Counted from the stretch's first letter, positions 1 to 11,748 are shown. The stretch is 44,515 nucleotides of DNA from Bifiguratus adelaidae (GCA_002261195.1 MVBO01000125.1:1-44515), one strand, 5' to 3'. The notes: a model not told the origin generated them from the letters alone. Program-made: numbers and translations.

Positions 1-670
1 TATGGCGGTGTTGCTGAGCTGGTCTCTGGCGCTATCTCCATGGGTTTGGGTGGGTTTTTGGCGGCAAAGTCTGAGGCCGAACATTTTGACGCCGAAAAGC
101 GCAGAGAAGGTATGTGGTTGCTTCGGCCGAGCATGATGATGCTCATGCTTTATCTCTAGAGCGTGAAGTAGAATTATATCCAGAAGAGGAGGAGGATGAA
201 ATCGTTGAAATCTTTGGAGAATACGGATTGACTCGGGAAGCTATCGAGCCCATGTTCAAGGTATTCCGGCAAAATCCAGACAAGTTTGTAGACTTTATGA
301 TGAAATTTGAGCTCAACCTCGAGCGGCCCGATCCTAATCGTAGCTGGGTAAGTCGTAGAAGTAAGACTGTGCTCATTTACATGTGTTCATCTTTCGACAG
401 ATATCAGCCGTTACCATCGGTACCTCCTACTTTCTCGGTGGCTTGATACCTCTTCTTCCGTATTTCTTTGTCGACAACACGACTCTGGCACTCTATTTAT
501 CAGTCATTTTGACCTCGATTACGCTGCTTATTTTCGGTTTCGTCAAGAGTCTCTACCTGAACCCACTCAAAGCCTTGTACAGTGCTTTGCAGACATTGAC
601 GATCGGAGGTGCAGCTGCGGCAAGCAGTTATCTCGTTGTATATATGTTCCAAGCGCCCGATAACTCTTGA
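1..670 (+). CDS. CCC1: CCC1/VIT1-family vacuolar iron (manganese) transporter, 5' end outside the window
   Basis: This is the C-terminal part (about 188 residues) of a Ccc1/VIT1-type transporter. The family moves Fe2+ or Mn2+ from cytosol into the vacuole in exchange for protons. Exons are 1-109, 160-347 and 401-670, and the phases join cleanly. The first exon carries the small-residue membrane helix with SGAISMGLGGFLAAKSEAEH, typical of the family. Next comes an acidic, Glu-rich cytosolic segment (ELYPEEEEDEIVEIF...YGL), matching the cytosolic metal-binding helices of VIT proteins. Three hydrophobic helices follow the second intron, with the family-like GTSYFLGGLIPLLPYF. The N-terminal helix or helices lie upstream of base 1. 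The stop is at 668-670. The converging neighbour ends at 768, leaving about 100 bp. Confidence 0.9.
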
Positions 671-767
671 TTGATTCCCAGCGATGCTCAAGCGCATGTA
701 AAATCACCCATGTAACAAAAAATAGACCAGTAGATCCCTTATATGCAATTGAAAATGCTCTTGTCTA

Positions 768-2803
768 TTATTCTCCTTTTGTAGGTTTCAGATGCACGAA
801 AACGTATCCCTCATTCTCCATGGCAATTCTAAGACCTGCCAAGTCTTTAGTCCGTTGGCCCTCTTCGCCATCCCAGAGACCAATGACGGCTCCACCGCTT
901 CCAGAGAATTTGGCCGCACAATTGTAAGCATTGCCGATCTCGACCATACGCAAATTATCCTTGCCCAATGCTGCATCACCGAATATGGCTCTCCGCAATG
1001 AGAAATTGGCGCGCATGAGGGATGCAAGTTTGCGGGTATTGCCTTCCAATAGAGTCGCCTTGGCTTGCTCTGCATAAGATCCAAACGTTTGCATTGCTTC
1101 TACTACCTCAGGTTCACCAGCCAACCACCTCTGCTTGACAGAGTTGTGCATCTTGCCGGAATCTTTGGGGTTAGGCACATACGACATCCAGAGGTCGGGT
1201 ACATGAGCAATATCGATACTCTCGTATTGACCGTATCCGTTTCTCTCCATGAACCACTTTTCAAAGTCCATAAAGACACATCCACCAAAGGCTTGAATGA
1301 CTCTGTCTTGTAGACCAGCTGAGATGCCGAGTTCGTCCCGTTCTACCGACAGGACTAGTGAAGCTTGCAAAGACGGTGAGATGTCTTGTTCTGTCAAGCC
1401 ATAGAACCTCATAAGAGCTTTCCAGAAAGCATTTACAATTGCTGAGGAACCAGCGAGACCAACTTGCCGTGGAATATTTGTTTCGAAAAGCACTTTGAAA
1501 CCCCTTTGCGTGCTGATATTCAAACCAGCATTCTCGCAATGTTCGTAAAAGACCTTGCAGCAGGCCTGTAACAGTCTGTCACCATTATCGTATCCATCGG
1601 TTCTTGAAATTATGGCCATAGAGCGAAGATTTGAAAAGTGATGTGGATCCGCCACAGGATTTGGTAGGATAGAGATGGCACCGTAGTCGACCTGCGACTG
1701 CTCACGGGGTATCAATGTGATCTCGGCCCAGAAGTTGGAAATCAAGACGGAAATTGTCTTGCCGTGGTAACCATCGCTAGGGTTACCGACCAAGCCAACA
1801 CGGGCATATGATCGCGCAATGATTGGATCGTCTAGACTCAACCGCCCTGTGAGTTGATGTCGCTCGGTTATCAGGTGATCCAACGCTTTCTTCCACAAGC
1901 AATTGTAGTCACCCAGGGTCACTGAGTCATCGGCGTAGCGCATGCAGGATTTCGGCTTGATCTCCGCACGCTTCACGTCTTTGGGCAGAAATCCGTAGAG
2001 ATCGCGAAAGATGGTTGAGTTGTTGACCGTTGGATGATTGCCGTGGCTGACTGTTTCCGTGTCTTCGCCATTAGCTACCTGCGTTTGCAATGACTGCAAA
2101 GATGACACAGCTGCTTGCGATAACTTCAACGCGACTATACTCTCGATAGCGGAGCTATCTGTAGCGACAGCCTCGAAAGGCTCAGCAGTTTCTTCACCCA
2201 ATACTTGGAGAAAGTCCTCATTTTCGTCTGACGGATCAAACAAAAGCTCGGAAGATGTAGTGACTATTGGGGAAGTGATGTTCTTCACTCTCGTTACCAA
2301 TGCCAAATCAGCAACGGCATTTTGACTTCGGAATCATGTCAGTTTCAGTATCAGATCCGGAAATCCTGATATTATTAGCCTACCTGAAGCCGCAGTTCAC
2401 TATTTGCTGACGCGGTAAGCCTTCGCCGCTTGCCCAACGCTCGAAGTGTTTATAACTTAGCAAGACCGGTTAACAATGGCTGTAAAAGAGGCTGTCGAGC
2501 GAAGCCGTAGGCGCCAATATGCTTACTTGTGTGCATTGGTGACCAAATAGATCGAGCCGAATAACTTTTGAGCAGTGTCATACCACCAAGAAAGAGCAGG
2601 TCGGCCTGAGATGGGCAACAGCGCTTTGGGAACACCGCGTACTTTGAGGTATTCTGACGTGTAGAGATCCTGATGAAAGGCACTGATGAATGCGTCGCCG
2701 AGAGACGAACCGCTCCACCTACCTTGATTTCACGTTCCAACGGTGACGACCCCGTATGTGTCGCAATAACCACGAGTGTAGCGTCTATAGGCCGTGGTAC
2801 CAT
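768..2803 (-). CDS. Fusion protein: partial nucleotidyltransferase-like domain plus glucuronokinase-like GHMP kinase
   Basis: Four exons (2723-2803, 2527-2669, 2384-2455, 768-2325) give 617 residues. Residues about 200-617 form a GHMP-superfamily kinase closest, by eye, to plant glucuronokinase: YARVGLVGNPSDGYHGKTIS, then the glycine-rich ATP loop RQVGLAGSSAIVNAF, and near the C-terminus KFSGSGGAVIGLW. Glucuronokinase phosphorylates D-glucuronate at C1. The first 150 residues look like the start of a sugar-nucleotide pyrophosphorylase: VRGVPKALLPISGRPAL resembles the K-A-L-P-I-G-P substrate-loop region, and SSELLFDP sits where NDP-sugar pyrophosphorylases usually have G-D-x-L-F-D. The rest of that fold is absent and the metal-binding Asp seems lost, so this half may be structural. 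The order, transferase then kinase, resembles fucokinase/GDP-fucose pyrophosphorylase. The start ATG at 2803 is the first in frame. Substrate is inferred from family only. Confidence 0.82.
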
Positions 2804-4260
2804 GCTCCCTTAAATTAAACGTAGTTCCAGAATCATTATAAAGTCACCCTTTGTCACAATTTAAGGTCAACGTTCTGGATGGGCCATGTTATATGGCGAT
2901 TGAATCGTTGATCTTCCAAGCCCTGTTGAGCCATATCGACGAAAGATGGACATTCTAGGTTGGGTCAGCCTAAGAATGCGATGCTTGAATCGGCGATCAC
3001 GGTTGCATTGTCATATGCTGAAGATGTACAGATGAACCCGTGTTGACCAGGTCCTCGATAGCGCGAAAAATGTAAAGATGCCATTCCGACAGGCAGATGT
3101 AACATCTCGTAGTGTCAAATTCTCGTTGCGTACACGAGAAAAGAGATGGGAATGTTGGAAGCGGACGTGAAGTCCGAAATAATCGTTGAGGCAGTGCCGG
3201 GAAGATGTGGTTTGCCACAGTACTCCTTTCGGTAGCCCCCTGAAAATCGGAGCTAGAAAGAATTCCAGCATGCTGAAGTATCCACCATTACAGTGGTCCG
3301 GTCTTTGTACAACCTGTGCTCGGGCCATCGCCGCTTCTGGTTGTTCCACAAGCTGACCAACTCACCGTTTTGACATGACAAACAACCACAGGTCACGGGT
3401 AATGCAGCGGGGAGTGCACCAGGTAGTTGGGTGTCTACTAGTCTTCTACATCTGCTCTAATGTTTCAAGGGAACCATTGGCAGCGATCTGCAACCTGCAC
3501 CGTTAGCATCATCCTGGCGCCGGCAAACGCTATATCTGGCCTGATAGCGGCCAACTTTGATTGAATCCGCTGAGCTTGCACCTGTGAAACATCCAAGACA
3601 GCCTGTACAGATCTTGGTATCTCTGACGACGAATAGCCGGTTATCTTGCAAATTATTGATCCCGTCGTAAGCGCGATCTGTACTCTACATTAAGAGATGT
3701 TGGGATCCGTACAAGCCATTCCCGAAATTAAGGGGCATAAGTAAGGCTTTGCGGAAAAGGCAAGCTTATAGCTTCATGATTTTCCGTTCAAAGGCGGCTT
3801 AATCCTCAAAAGGGCATGTCGTTACTTTGTATACCCAACACGTGGAAGGCTTTTTGCGAGGCCGAAAATCAACAAAAAGTGATCCTGATGTACGTCTTAG
3901 TTAGGACACACATTAAGGTTTCCTGGGTCATCGCAGTTTCAACCTCCAATAGCTAGAAAACGAGATATTGAACTCCTGGACGACCAAAAATCGCGCCTTT
4001 TGTGGAAGGTACTAAATGCTAAACCCCTTAACGTTTTGGACGGGATCGACACGTCCAATCTGGAAACAGTCGGCGATATTTTTGGGTCTGCCTGTTCGTT
4101 GGACAGCTTCCACCAATAAGCAACGCCTTTGGATACGTAAACCGGTTATCCTATGCATACAGTATTTACGTTAATTCATTAGATAGACACGCTTTTTGTC
4201 TTTTGTAGCAAATTTTGGTTGACAGATCGCGTTTGATGCCCGCAATGGTAAATCCGTTCT

Positions 4261-4278
4261 TGGAAACTTGGGTTTCCA
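4261..4278. promoter_or_regulatory. Inverted repeat TGGAAAC-TTGG-GTTTCCA upstream of the zinc-finger gene
   Basis: A perfect 7-bp inverted repeat with a 4-nt spacer lies about 18 bp upstream of the TATA-like box of the C2H2 gene and about 115 bp upstream of its ATG. The symmetry and position suggest a site for a dimeric regulator, or a short hairpin if transcribed. No known factor is assigned. Confidence 0.35.
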
Positions 4279-4296
4279 TCGAGGCCATTAAGATAC

Positions 4297-4304
4297 TTTA
4301 TAAG
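4297..4304 (+). promoter_or_regulatory. TATA-like box (TTTATAAG) of the zinc-finger gene
   Basis: TTTATAAG lies 88 bp before the ATG at 4392, leaving room for a 5' leader of roughly 50 bp with a start site about 35 bp downstream. It is the only good TATA match in the proximal promoter. Confidence 0.45.
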
Positions 4305-4391
4305 CGAACTAACTAAACGACATCACCAATCGTTCCTTCAATCGTATTTACTCATATCTCAAGTTGATTTGGACCTCCGTTCTCTTTCAAG

Positions 4392-5721
4392 ATGCCAACG
4401 TCACCAGTCGCCTTTCAAGCCAGATCAATGATGCACAGAGTTCATATGCTTAACGGAGTGAACAAAGAGCGGACATTTTCGATCATGTCGTCGGATTTCT
4501 TGCCTACATATGCACCACATGCCTTTGGTCCGGATGAATTTTCGAGTTCAACCTTGTTCGCGGACGAGGCTATGCAGTTGAGCTGCAGCAATCGCCACAG
4601 TGACCTTCCGGACAACCATAGCTACCTAGCGAACTTCACTACTTGTCTCCTTCCGACAGATTACTACAAGCTCGGCCTTTCTGGACATTATACTCCTCAA
4701 TTTTCACCACCTTCACCTAGAAGCATGACCTCTGAGACCACAAATGCCTCCTACTTGCCCGATGGAAACGATGACAGTCTACTGCACCACTTTGGATCAG
4801 CGTCTCCTTTACATGAGATGCCAATGGTTTATCCTGATCTATTGCACCCTATGTCCTGGAACCAAGGCGGCGTATGCGATCCAGTCACCATCTCCCCATC
4901 ACCATTTTCGCTTTCGCCACCTGCTACTTTCGCTACGGAGATCCTAAATGCATCATCCAATTCATTTTCTCAGTCTACATTGGATACTATGGAATTCAAT
5001 CACAGCCTCAATAGCCCCACAGCACCATTTACCGCCAATATCAGTTACCCAACGGGTGATGTCGCACATGTCCTTACCACACTGGCCCATCGCGCATCTA
5101 TCGCGTCAAGCATTGGACTCGATGATGCATCCTCTGACTGTTCTTCACTGACTTCTGGGCCGTCATCTCCCGCACAAGTCTCACCCAAGCTTTACGAAAC
5201 TCGTGCTGCCTCCGACCGCAAGCGGTTGATGATGTCCGATAATGAGGAGCGGAAACGACGCAAGTCCTCCTCCTTGGCAGATGATGATGATTTCGAGTAT
5301 GCTCCTGCTCGAACAGCTACTCGAAAGGGTCGCAATCAGAATCAAGCTCGTGGCCGCCGTGGTTCCGCCGCCATCACTGATTGCAACAATCAAAGGCTCT
5401 TTGTTTGCAGCTATCCTGACTGCGGTCGGGTATTCAAGCGATCCGAACACCTCAAGCGTCACAATCGTAGTATTCACACGGATGACAAACGTATGTGACA
5501 AACAAAAGCCTCCGCGAGCATGCGTTGATCATTTCTTTATAGCCTATTCATGCCCCTACAACAGCTGCCGAAAGCGTTTCTCACGCTCAGACAACCTCAA
5601 CCAGCACATTCGCATTCATGGACACAGACATGATTGCGATAACCACAGGAATGTGCGCCAAAGTGTAAAGCAATCATTCACCAGCTCAGAGTTGCATAAC
5701 TTCTTGCCACTGGAATGTTGA
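4392..5721 (+). CDS. Msn2/Msn4-like C2H2 zinc-finger transcription factor
   Basis: Two exons, 4392-5490 and 5543-5721, encode 425 residues. Two adjacent C2H2 fingers lie near the C-terminus, residues about 339-362 and 370-392, both with C-x4-C spacing. The intron falls between the fingers and restores a canonical linker (TDDKPYSC). Helix residues RSEHLKRHNRSIH and RSDNLNQHIRIH match the Msn2/Msn4/Seb1 pattern, whose members bind AGGGG stress elements. The first 330 residues are Ser/Pro/Thr-rich and disordered, with an acidic and basic stretch (RKRRKSSSLADDDD) that may hold a nuclear localisation signal and a kinase site. The zinc-finger class is clear. The link to general stress response is inferred from the finger sequence. 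Confidence 0.88.
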
Positions 5722-5997
5722 TCTATCTTCGTGTGGTAGTGGATGTAATCAACCGGTTTTACATCCTATTGTACAAAGAGTCATGTAGTATACAGGGCAC
5801 AACATCGCTCTATGAAATTCTTTAGGGCGTAGCGATTATGATGCGTCGCATCGATGTACATACAACACAGTTCAAAAAGGTCATAGAACGTGAACCATTC
5901 TCCCCTTTGCTCAACGAAATTTTCTATATTAGGCAGCCGACAAACGCGTTCGCGCTGGCGATACTTTACACGCTTTAAGAATCTCTTGACCCACACA

Positions 5998-7140
5998 ATG
6001 CTCTCAACAAAGCCGCGTTATCCCCTAACACCGCACCGGAGATCTATGCGACGGTCCACTATGGGACCGTTTCCGAGATGCGACGAGCCACCGGTCACTC
6101 CATTCCAGCTCAAGAACACCGTCAACACAGAACAGTATACCTTGGACAACTTGGCCGAGCCTTTGCAGGAGATGGCGACGGTGTTTGAGACTTTGACCGA
6201 TAACTTCAACGCGATACAGGATGTTAACGACTCACTCATCAGAATGAACAAAAGTTTTGGTGCATTTCTATTCGGAATGAGCGTTAACGGTGGTTGTGTT
6301 GACTGGCCAGACGTAAGCTACAGCCTTGTCTTCATATCTTAGCTCTAACAATTCGACTTACAGGCTCCAATACCGGAGTCCTTTAACCGGTTTCCCCTCC
6401 TGGCACCTTCCCCCCTTGACGGCACGTGTAAGTTCGATGCACGATTGCATCGGTCAAAGTCATTGACTGTGTCAGCAGCCGCAAGTCATCAAAAGCCTAC
6501 CGAGAGTCGAAGTAGTAAACAAACAAACCAATTATCACAAGATGTTAGTAAAGCGTCGCTTGCGCAAGACTCAAATGCAAACGAAGAGTCGGAAATTGCA
6601 ACTCCGGCGTTCACGCCAGTAAAGATGCGACGATACACCTCGAAGGTACGTTAACCAGGTAAACCATCAATTCACTCGCTTAAACCTGTCAAAGATGAAT
6701 ATTGAGCGGATAATCGACGGTCTACCCATCAATTATCGAGAAAACGCGGTGAGCTTCTCAGTTGAGTTTAATCCCCGGCTCTCGTCTGATCACCATTTCC
6801 TAGTCTAACCGCGATAGTATGGAACGAATATTGAAAGTGTTGCGGGGGCATGTTGATGGGGTGTGCGTATTCTTCGCAATAGTTTCCGGACATTTGACTC
6901 AATTAAGTCTTAGCGATATGAACGACTTGGCTTCTGCAGCGCAGTTGCCAAAGTATAAATGTACGGCTTGTATCAACACTTTGGTGCATTCAAAGGATGT
7001 TGTGAAGCTCTACAATAAGGTAAGAAAATGACAGCGAACGTCTTGTCCATGGTATCTTTATGCCTGACTGCATGCAGGGCGCATTGTGCTTGTACAAGCT
7101 TGATCCTACTAAATACCCTACAATCACGGTGCGGGCTTGA
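5998..7140 (+). CDS. DAM1: DASH/Dam1 complex subunit Dam1 with C-terminal winged-helix-like extension
   Basis: Six exons (5998-6312, 6364-6645, 6695-6748, 6804-6862, 6908-7019, 7078-7140) give 294 residues. Residues 42-112 are the Dam1 signature: an amphipathic helix (LAEPLQEMATVFETL) leading to NDSLIRMNKSFGAFLFGM and DAPIPESFNRF. Dam1 couples kinetochores to microtubule plus ends in the ten-protein DASH ring. The N-terminus carries basic RRSMRRSTMG, which fits Aurora-B (Ipl1) target motifs. After a Ser/Thr/Gln-rich linker the last 95 residues look folded: ERIIDGLPINY, then a helix-turn-helix-like DLASAAQLPKYKCTACINTL and a beta-wing VVKLYNKGALCLYKL. The fifth intron could use two adjacent GT donors (6861 or 6863); only 6863 keeps frame. 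Confidence 0.88.
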
Positions 7141-7315
7141 CTTGAAGCAAATTGATTCTTCATTGTACATTACTTTACAGGAAGAATGTTGTATACCTTC
7201 GATTGTCTCACATGTGCTCCAAGTTCCGTTCACGTAGACATCACACGTTTTGGTGCAGAGAATAACAGCTCCAAACTTTCCATTTCGGGAACCAAGGTTA
7301 ACCTCCGTGGATCTC

Positions 7316-8812
7316 ATGGCGACACCGCCATTTGAGTATGTAGCACCCTTAGAAGAGACAAGAGAGCTAGAAACAGGTATGTAAATACTTGAGCTAAGCA
7401 AGTCTTTTCAGTTCACGTTGTCTGACACCCTCCGCAAGTTCCGTGTTATGTTGTGGATGTTGATCCACGTAACCTTTCGGCCCTCATAAGGTAAGTCAAC
7501 TTTCACACTTATGAAAGCTTACGGAAGGCGCTGCTAACGCCGAAAAAGGTTTTTCCGGAAACTTCATGGTGAATCAGATACCTATGCCCATGTGAAGCGC
7601 GTCCGCAAATATCGCCGAGAAGATGGTGGTCTGTGAACATCAAGCTCAAATTTTCACTGATGCTCAATGAATTCTTCTTCTGCCATTAGGTCAAATCACC
7701 ACCTTGTTCATTGGATCCTGCGATCAGCTTGATGCAAGCAATCTAGCTGAGATACTTGAATCTGTGAAGGACGCTTGCAGTTCACCGGTCCCAGATACCA
7801 CAAGTGAATCAACAGAACTTCGGCCGTACATTGTTCCTGTGCCAAAGTATCCTCCTCTCACTCGCCATCAGTTTGAGAATTGGAATCCAGTATGGCCTGT
7901 CCATTTCCGAGAGGATGTTAGAAGGTGAGTGAATTGTATAATTTGTGAACAGATAGATGTTGACCCCGCTTTACGCAGGCGTATCCACTTCTCCGAAAAG
8001 GAGTTGCTTCGCATCCAAGAGCTCATGGACAAGGTCTTGGAACTCACAACTAACGAGGGTATAGACGAGGTGAGCCCACATACAACAGTTGCAATTAGCC
8101 GAGACTCAGCAAATTGCCATAGCTTCCGATTGCATGTCTTGTTCACGAACCGAAGAAGGATAAGATTATTACCATTGCTTGTGACACAAGGAAAAGGGAC
8201 CAGCACCCTCTCAGGCATGCTGTTATGAATGCAATCGAGCAAGTTGCAACAATAGAACGTCGGGTCAAACAGATCTCCAAAGACTCTCCTCGGTTACCAG
8301 GGAGCTCATATAATGGACCAGAGTTGACGAGTATTACATCAGAAGCACCAAGGGAATCACTTGAAGTACAAAATGTCCATCAGGAAGACAAGCAAATGTC
8401 CAATTCCGACCTAATTGCACCTATAGACAATCAGCAAATGCCAATTTCGGATTCAAGCAAAACTGCCGAAATATCGCGTACCAGTACGCCGATTATACCC
8501 GAGCTCTCCAAGGATAGCAGCTACCTTTGCACGGGATATAACATATACATCTCACATGAACCATGCGTAATGTAAGCTTGCAAAAATTTTAACTTCAACT
8601 CACATTGTCTCTTTAGGTGTAGTATGGCCTTGGTGCATTCACGGGTCAACAGAGTCTATTATCATAGACCTACACCAAAATCAGGAGGACTAGGGAGTCA
8701 ATATCACATACACAATCAAAGCAGCCTAAACCATCATTTCAAGGTTTTTAGGCATGTACAAGGGGCATCTGAACACCCGGATTCTGAGCTTCCGTGTGAC
8801 CTGGAAGTGTAG
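7316..8812 (+). CDS. TAD3: tRNA-specific adenosine-34 deaminase subunit Tad3 (ADAT3)
   Basis: This is the non-catalytic partner of Tad2. The heterodimer converts A34 to inosine in tRNA anticodons. Exons run 7316-7376, 7439-7490, 7549-about 7628, 7690-7924, 7979-8057, a sixth from the acceptor near 8116 to about 8573, and a last one to 8812. Landmarks are VVDVDPRNLSALIR early, PPLTRHQFENWNPVWPV in the middle, the deaminase motif HPLRHAVMNAIE and the zinc motif PCVMCSMALVHSRV. Valine replaces the catalytic glutamate of H-A-E, the Tad3 hallmark. A low-complexity insert of about 90 residues separates the two zinc motifs. The third intron's donor is GTCTGT or GTGGTC, both weak. The last intron interrupts the Met codon inside PCVMC. 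The next gene's ATG follows 55 bp after the stop. Confidence 0.88.
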
Positions 8813-8867
8813 TCCAATTGGAAGTTCATCACGTGCACATATCACGCGAATTTCAACGTCACATTTT

Positions 8868-11748
8868 ATGCCACTGAGTACTTCGTTCTCGTTGAGCTAT
8901 GCTCTTGCGATCAGTATGCCCAACGTAAAACGGACAGTAAAGAGAATATCTAAAATCCTAAAACACGGTCATAAGGACGAATGCGATTCCACGGTTCCTT
9001 CGGAAAAGAGTGGACTTTTCCAGCAAAACAGCCAATCAATAACGATCAGCGATAGCCCCGGTTCGGCTTTACAGCCTTCAAAGAAGGACGAGGAGTTTGA
9101 AAAGGAGGGCTTGGAGTCACACGATATTGATGGTAACCTAGCATTAAACACGCCAGAGTTCAATTCTACGGCTGCCGAATCATCGAGAGTGCTGCTACAA
9201 AACAATTCTAATTTACCACCATCCTCTCTCAAGTCCACCCCTGCGATAGTCAATCTGTTAATGGATCCACATATTGACAACCAAGACTACACACCTCCAC
9301 CTTCTACTCTTAATTCTTTAGCGCCTCCTACACGCACCTTCGAACCTTCGATTGGCTCAAGAGGCAAATCTAGGAGCTTGAATTCGGACGTCTGGTCAAC
9401 TGTATCCTCTGTGGCGACTGGTCACGGCGTCGAACCAATGGCTGATCACTCCTCAGAGACACCTTACAAATCAAACTCCGAGCTGCTAGCGCAACCCACT
9501 TCTGCGTCGGACGTGAATATGAAACGTGCGTCCGCGTCATTGAAAAGCGAACCCGGCAGCAGCCTTAGCGAGGAGACGATAGATAGTACCAGTGTTGGCG
9601 TACGCATACGTGCAATGAAAGACAAGAGCGCGCACGGTTTGAACAACGACACCAGGACCCTTGAGCGCAACTCAGGTCCTCCGAAAACAGATATCGACAT
9701 TCCATCTGATACCGTCGGTACGCATGACAAGGTACAGCCTACAGGTGTGTCCGACATCAATCAAAATGAAGGCATGATGTTCAGCGATGCCCCTGAGACT
9801 GCAGCTCCGAGAAATAATCTAAAGGGTGAGCGTGCTACATAATACGCTTAATTCTGCCAAAGAATACGTGATAGAGAATAGCTCTTTGTAGGTGACGCTT
9901 CAAATCACTCACCTTCTGAGCGCACGCCAACAAAGCGATCCTCTACGCACTCCAGCGGAAAATCAGCCACCATTGGCCGGTTCGGTGAGCACTTGCACAA
10001 CAGCCCGCCCGTTCTAGAAACGTCCGCGCAAGACGCTCCGATTGATTCAGCTAATACACTCCAAAGGCATGTCGACACGACGCAAAATAACGCCGATAAC
10101 ACCACAATCAAGGATGGCGCCGCTACAAGCTCATTATTTTTCGGCGCCCAGAATGATGGAGAAGTGGCGCCAGCAAAAGCGTCTTCGTCTCCACTTTCGA
10201 TCCTTGCATGCTCTTCGCCAGAGGGTACAACAACTTCCGATACCGCAAACCGGCATATATCCATACTCTCAGCGAAGAAACCCGATCAGCTTCATTTTCC
10301 GCAAAGTCCAGTCCAAATTCAAGAATCCAAACGAGTCGAAGATTTGAGCGGAGCGTTTGGACCCATCCCCAATGTAAAAGACCCCATACAATCTATACGT
10401 CCCATCATTCACACTAGTCCAGCCTCATCTGGCCATTCGTCTCCGCTCTCCACTCCTGCCCGCGGCGGGTCCCGTACATCATCACCCAAATCTGAAAATC
10501 CCACAGAGCCGAAACCTTCCTTGGACGATGACAAGATTCCAATATGGCCGAGAGGCAATGATGAATCACCATTATATCCCACGGCTTTCAACTTGGCTCG
10601 AGGAGAGCGGTGGCCTAGCAATCTGGCGCAGCGAATACTGGCTCGCATCCGTAAGTCCTGAGTTCATCCCACCTACTTTTACTGACGATGAAATAGCTCG
10701 AGGTGATGAAGCAGATGAGGAAACGGATCTAAATGCGGACCCAAAGGATAAAATCATCAACAACCTCGCGACTCAAATCTTTGAGAAGCAACGTGAAATG
10801 GAGTCTCTACATCTGCGCATCGTACAGCAGGAGACTCTCAGAAGAGGCAATACCAAGGATGAAACTATTCAAACCTTCGAACCGTCCGACCTGGTACCGA
10901 CAACCGACGCTCAAGCAGCCCAGAGCGAAGAATCTACCGGAGACGAAAATGATTCCGACAATGACAATCCTTCGCGCACGTATCCTCTTCCAGCACAGCG
11001 TCAAGTTGTCTCTGCTCTAGAGGCTGGCAAGTCTACAGACATGGCCCGAGCCGACTATGAGGACATTATCCGCTCACAAGCTGAGAGAATCTCGATGCTA
11101 GAATTGCAACTTATGTCCATTGAAGAGAAATTGGATGCACAGCCATCAGACTCGTCTTTAATTCAGCAGGCGGCGACTGAGCATTTCACAGATGCATCTA
11201 ATGCGCGGATTTAAGGCAATCTTCAGTGTCCTCCACCATCTCATCGAGTCTGTCACGCATGAGCTCTCCTTCCATCGTTGCCAAGATTATGGCTATGGAT
11301 CCCGGGGGAAAGGCAAGAGCGCCTTGGACAATCCATGCCACAATTAGATGCGGGTGCCCGACGGTCATCCGACTTCCATTCCTTCGTCGGTCCATCTCAT
11401 GGACCACCACGATCTGAAAGAAGTAGGAGCGGGGCAAGCGCAGCGTCCACAACGAGCGAGCGGCAAGCCATTTCAAGTCTTAAGGATCGCAACACATCTC
11501 TCAGCTTGGATTACAAGGCACTTCAGAAAGAGCACGCGCGGCTAATGGAGAAATACAATCATGCCACCAAGGCCCTAAATAATGCCACACTCGAATATGC
11601 CGCAAGCTTAAACCGCCGTGCCAAAGCTGATCGTGAGACACAAAAGGAGCTCGAGTCATTAAAGGCGCGTGTGAAGGAATTGGAGATTATTAACCAAGGA
11701 TTGGGCGATAAGGTGGTTGGTCTTGTAGAGAAGCTAGCCGAACAATGA
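8868..11748 (+). CDS. Large Ser/Pro-rich disordered protein with coiled-coil segments, unknown function
   Basis: The start is 8868 or the in-frame ATG at 8916, which begins a basic helix (VKRTVKRISKILKHGHK). Exon 1 ends near 9828. A second runs from 9893 to about 10650 and a third from about 10697. The middle is rich in Ser, Thr, Pro and Asp, with no domain I recognise. Coiled-coil-like segments appear around 10760-10830 (NLATQIFEKQREMESLHLR) and 11080-11140, and a strong one covers 11480-11748. The junction between 11150 and 11350 is unresolved: the frame closes at 11214 and reopens after a Ser-rich stretch in another frame. Candidate donors there are GTCTTT (11155), GTCTGT (about 11245) or a GC donor. 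One gene is favoured because the same codon style continues; two genes remain possible. Confidence 0.6.

Larger units (their letters stand above)
2804..4391. other. Divergent intergenic region, no convincing gene
   Basis: These 1.6 kb separate the start codons of the kinase fusion (-) and the zinc-finger factor (+). Open frames here, for example 3011-3349 and 3457-3651 on the minus strand, lack recognisable domains, convincing splice signals and supporting composition. The zinc-finger-proximal part holds a 7-bp inverted repeat with a 9-nt spacer (TTGGACG at 4036, CGTCCAA at 4052), a CCCCT stress-element core at 4024-4028, a CCAAT motif near 4114, and the TATA and palindrome listed separately. 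A long upstream region is usual for a regulated transcription-factor gene. Confidence 0.6.

Noticed and set aside
2997-3349. Two overlapping minus-strand open frames in the long divergent intergenic region
   Set aside because: No domain, no splice partners, no conserved-looking motif, and they lie in the expected promoter of the zinc-finger gene.
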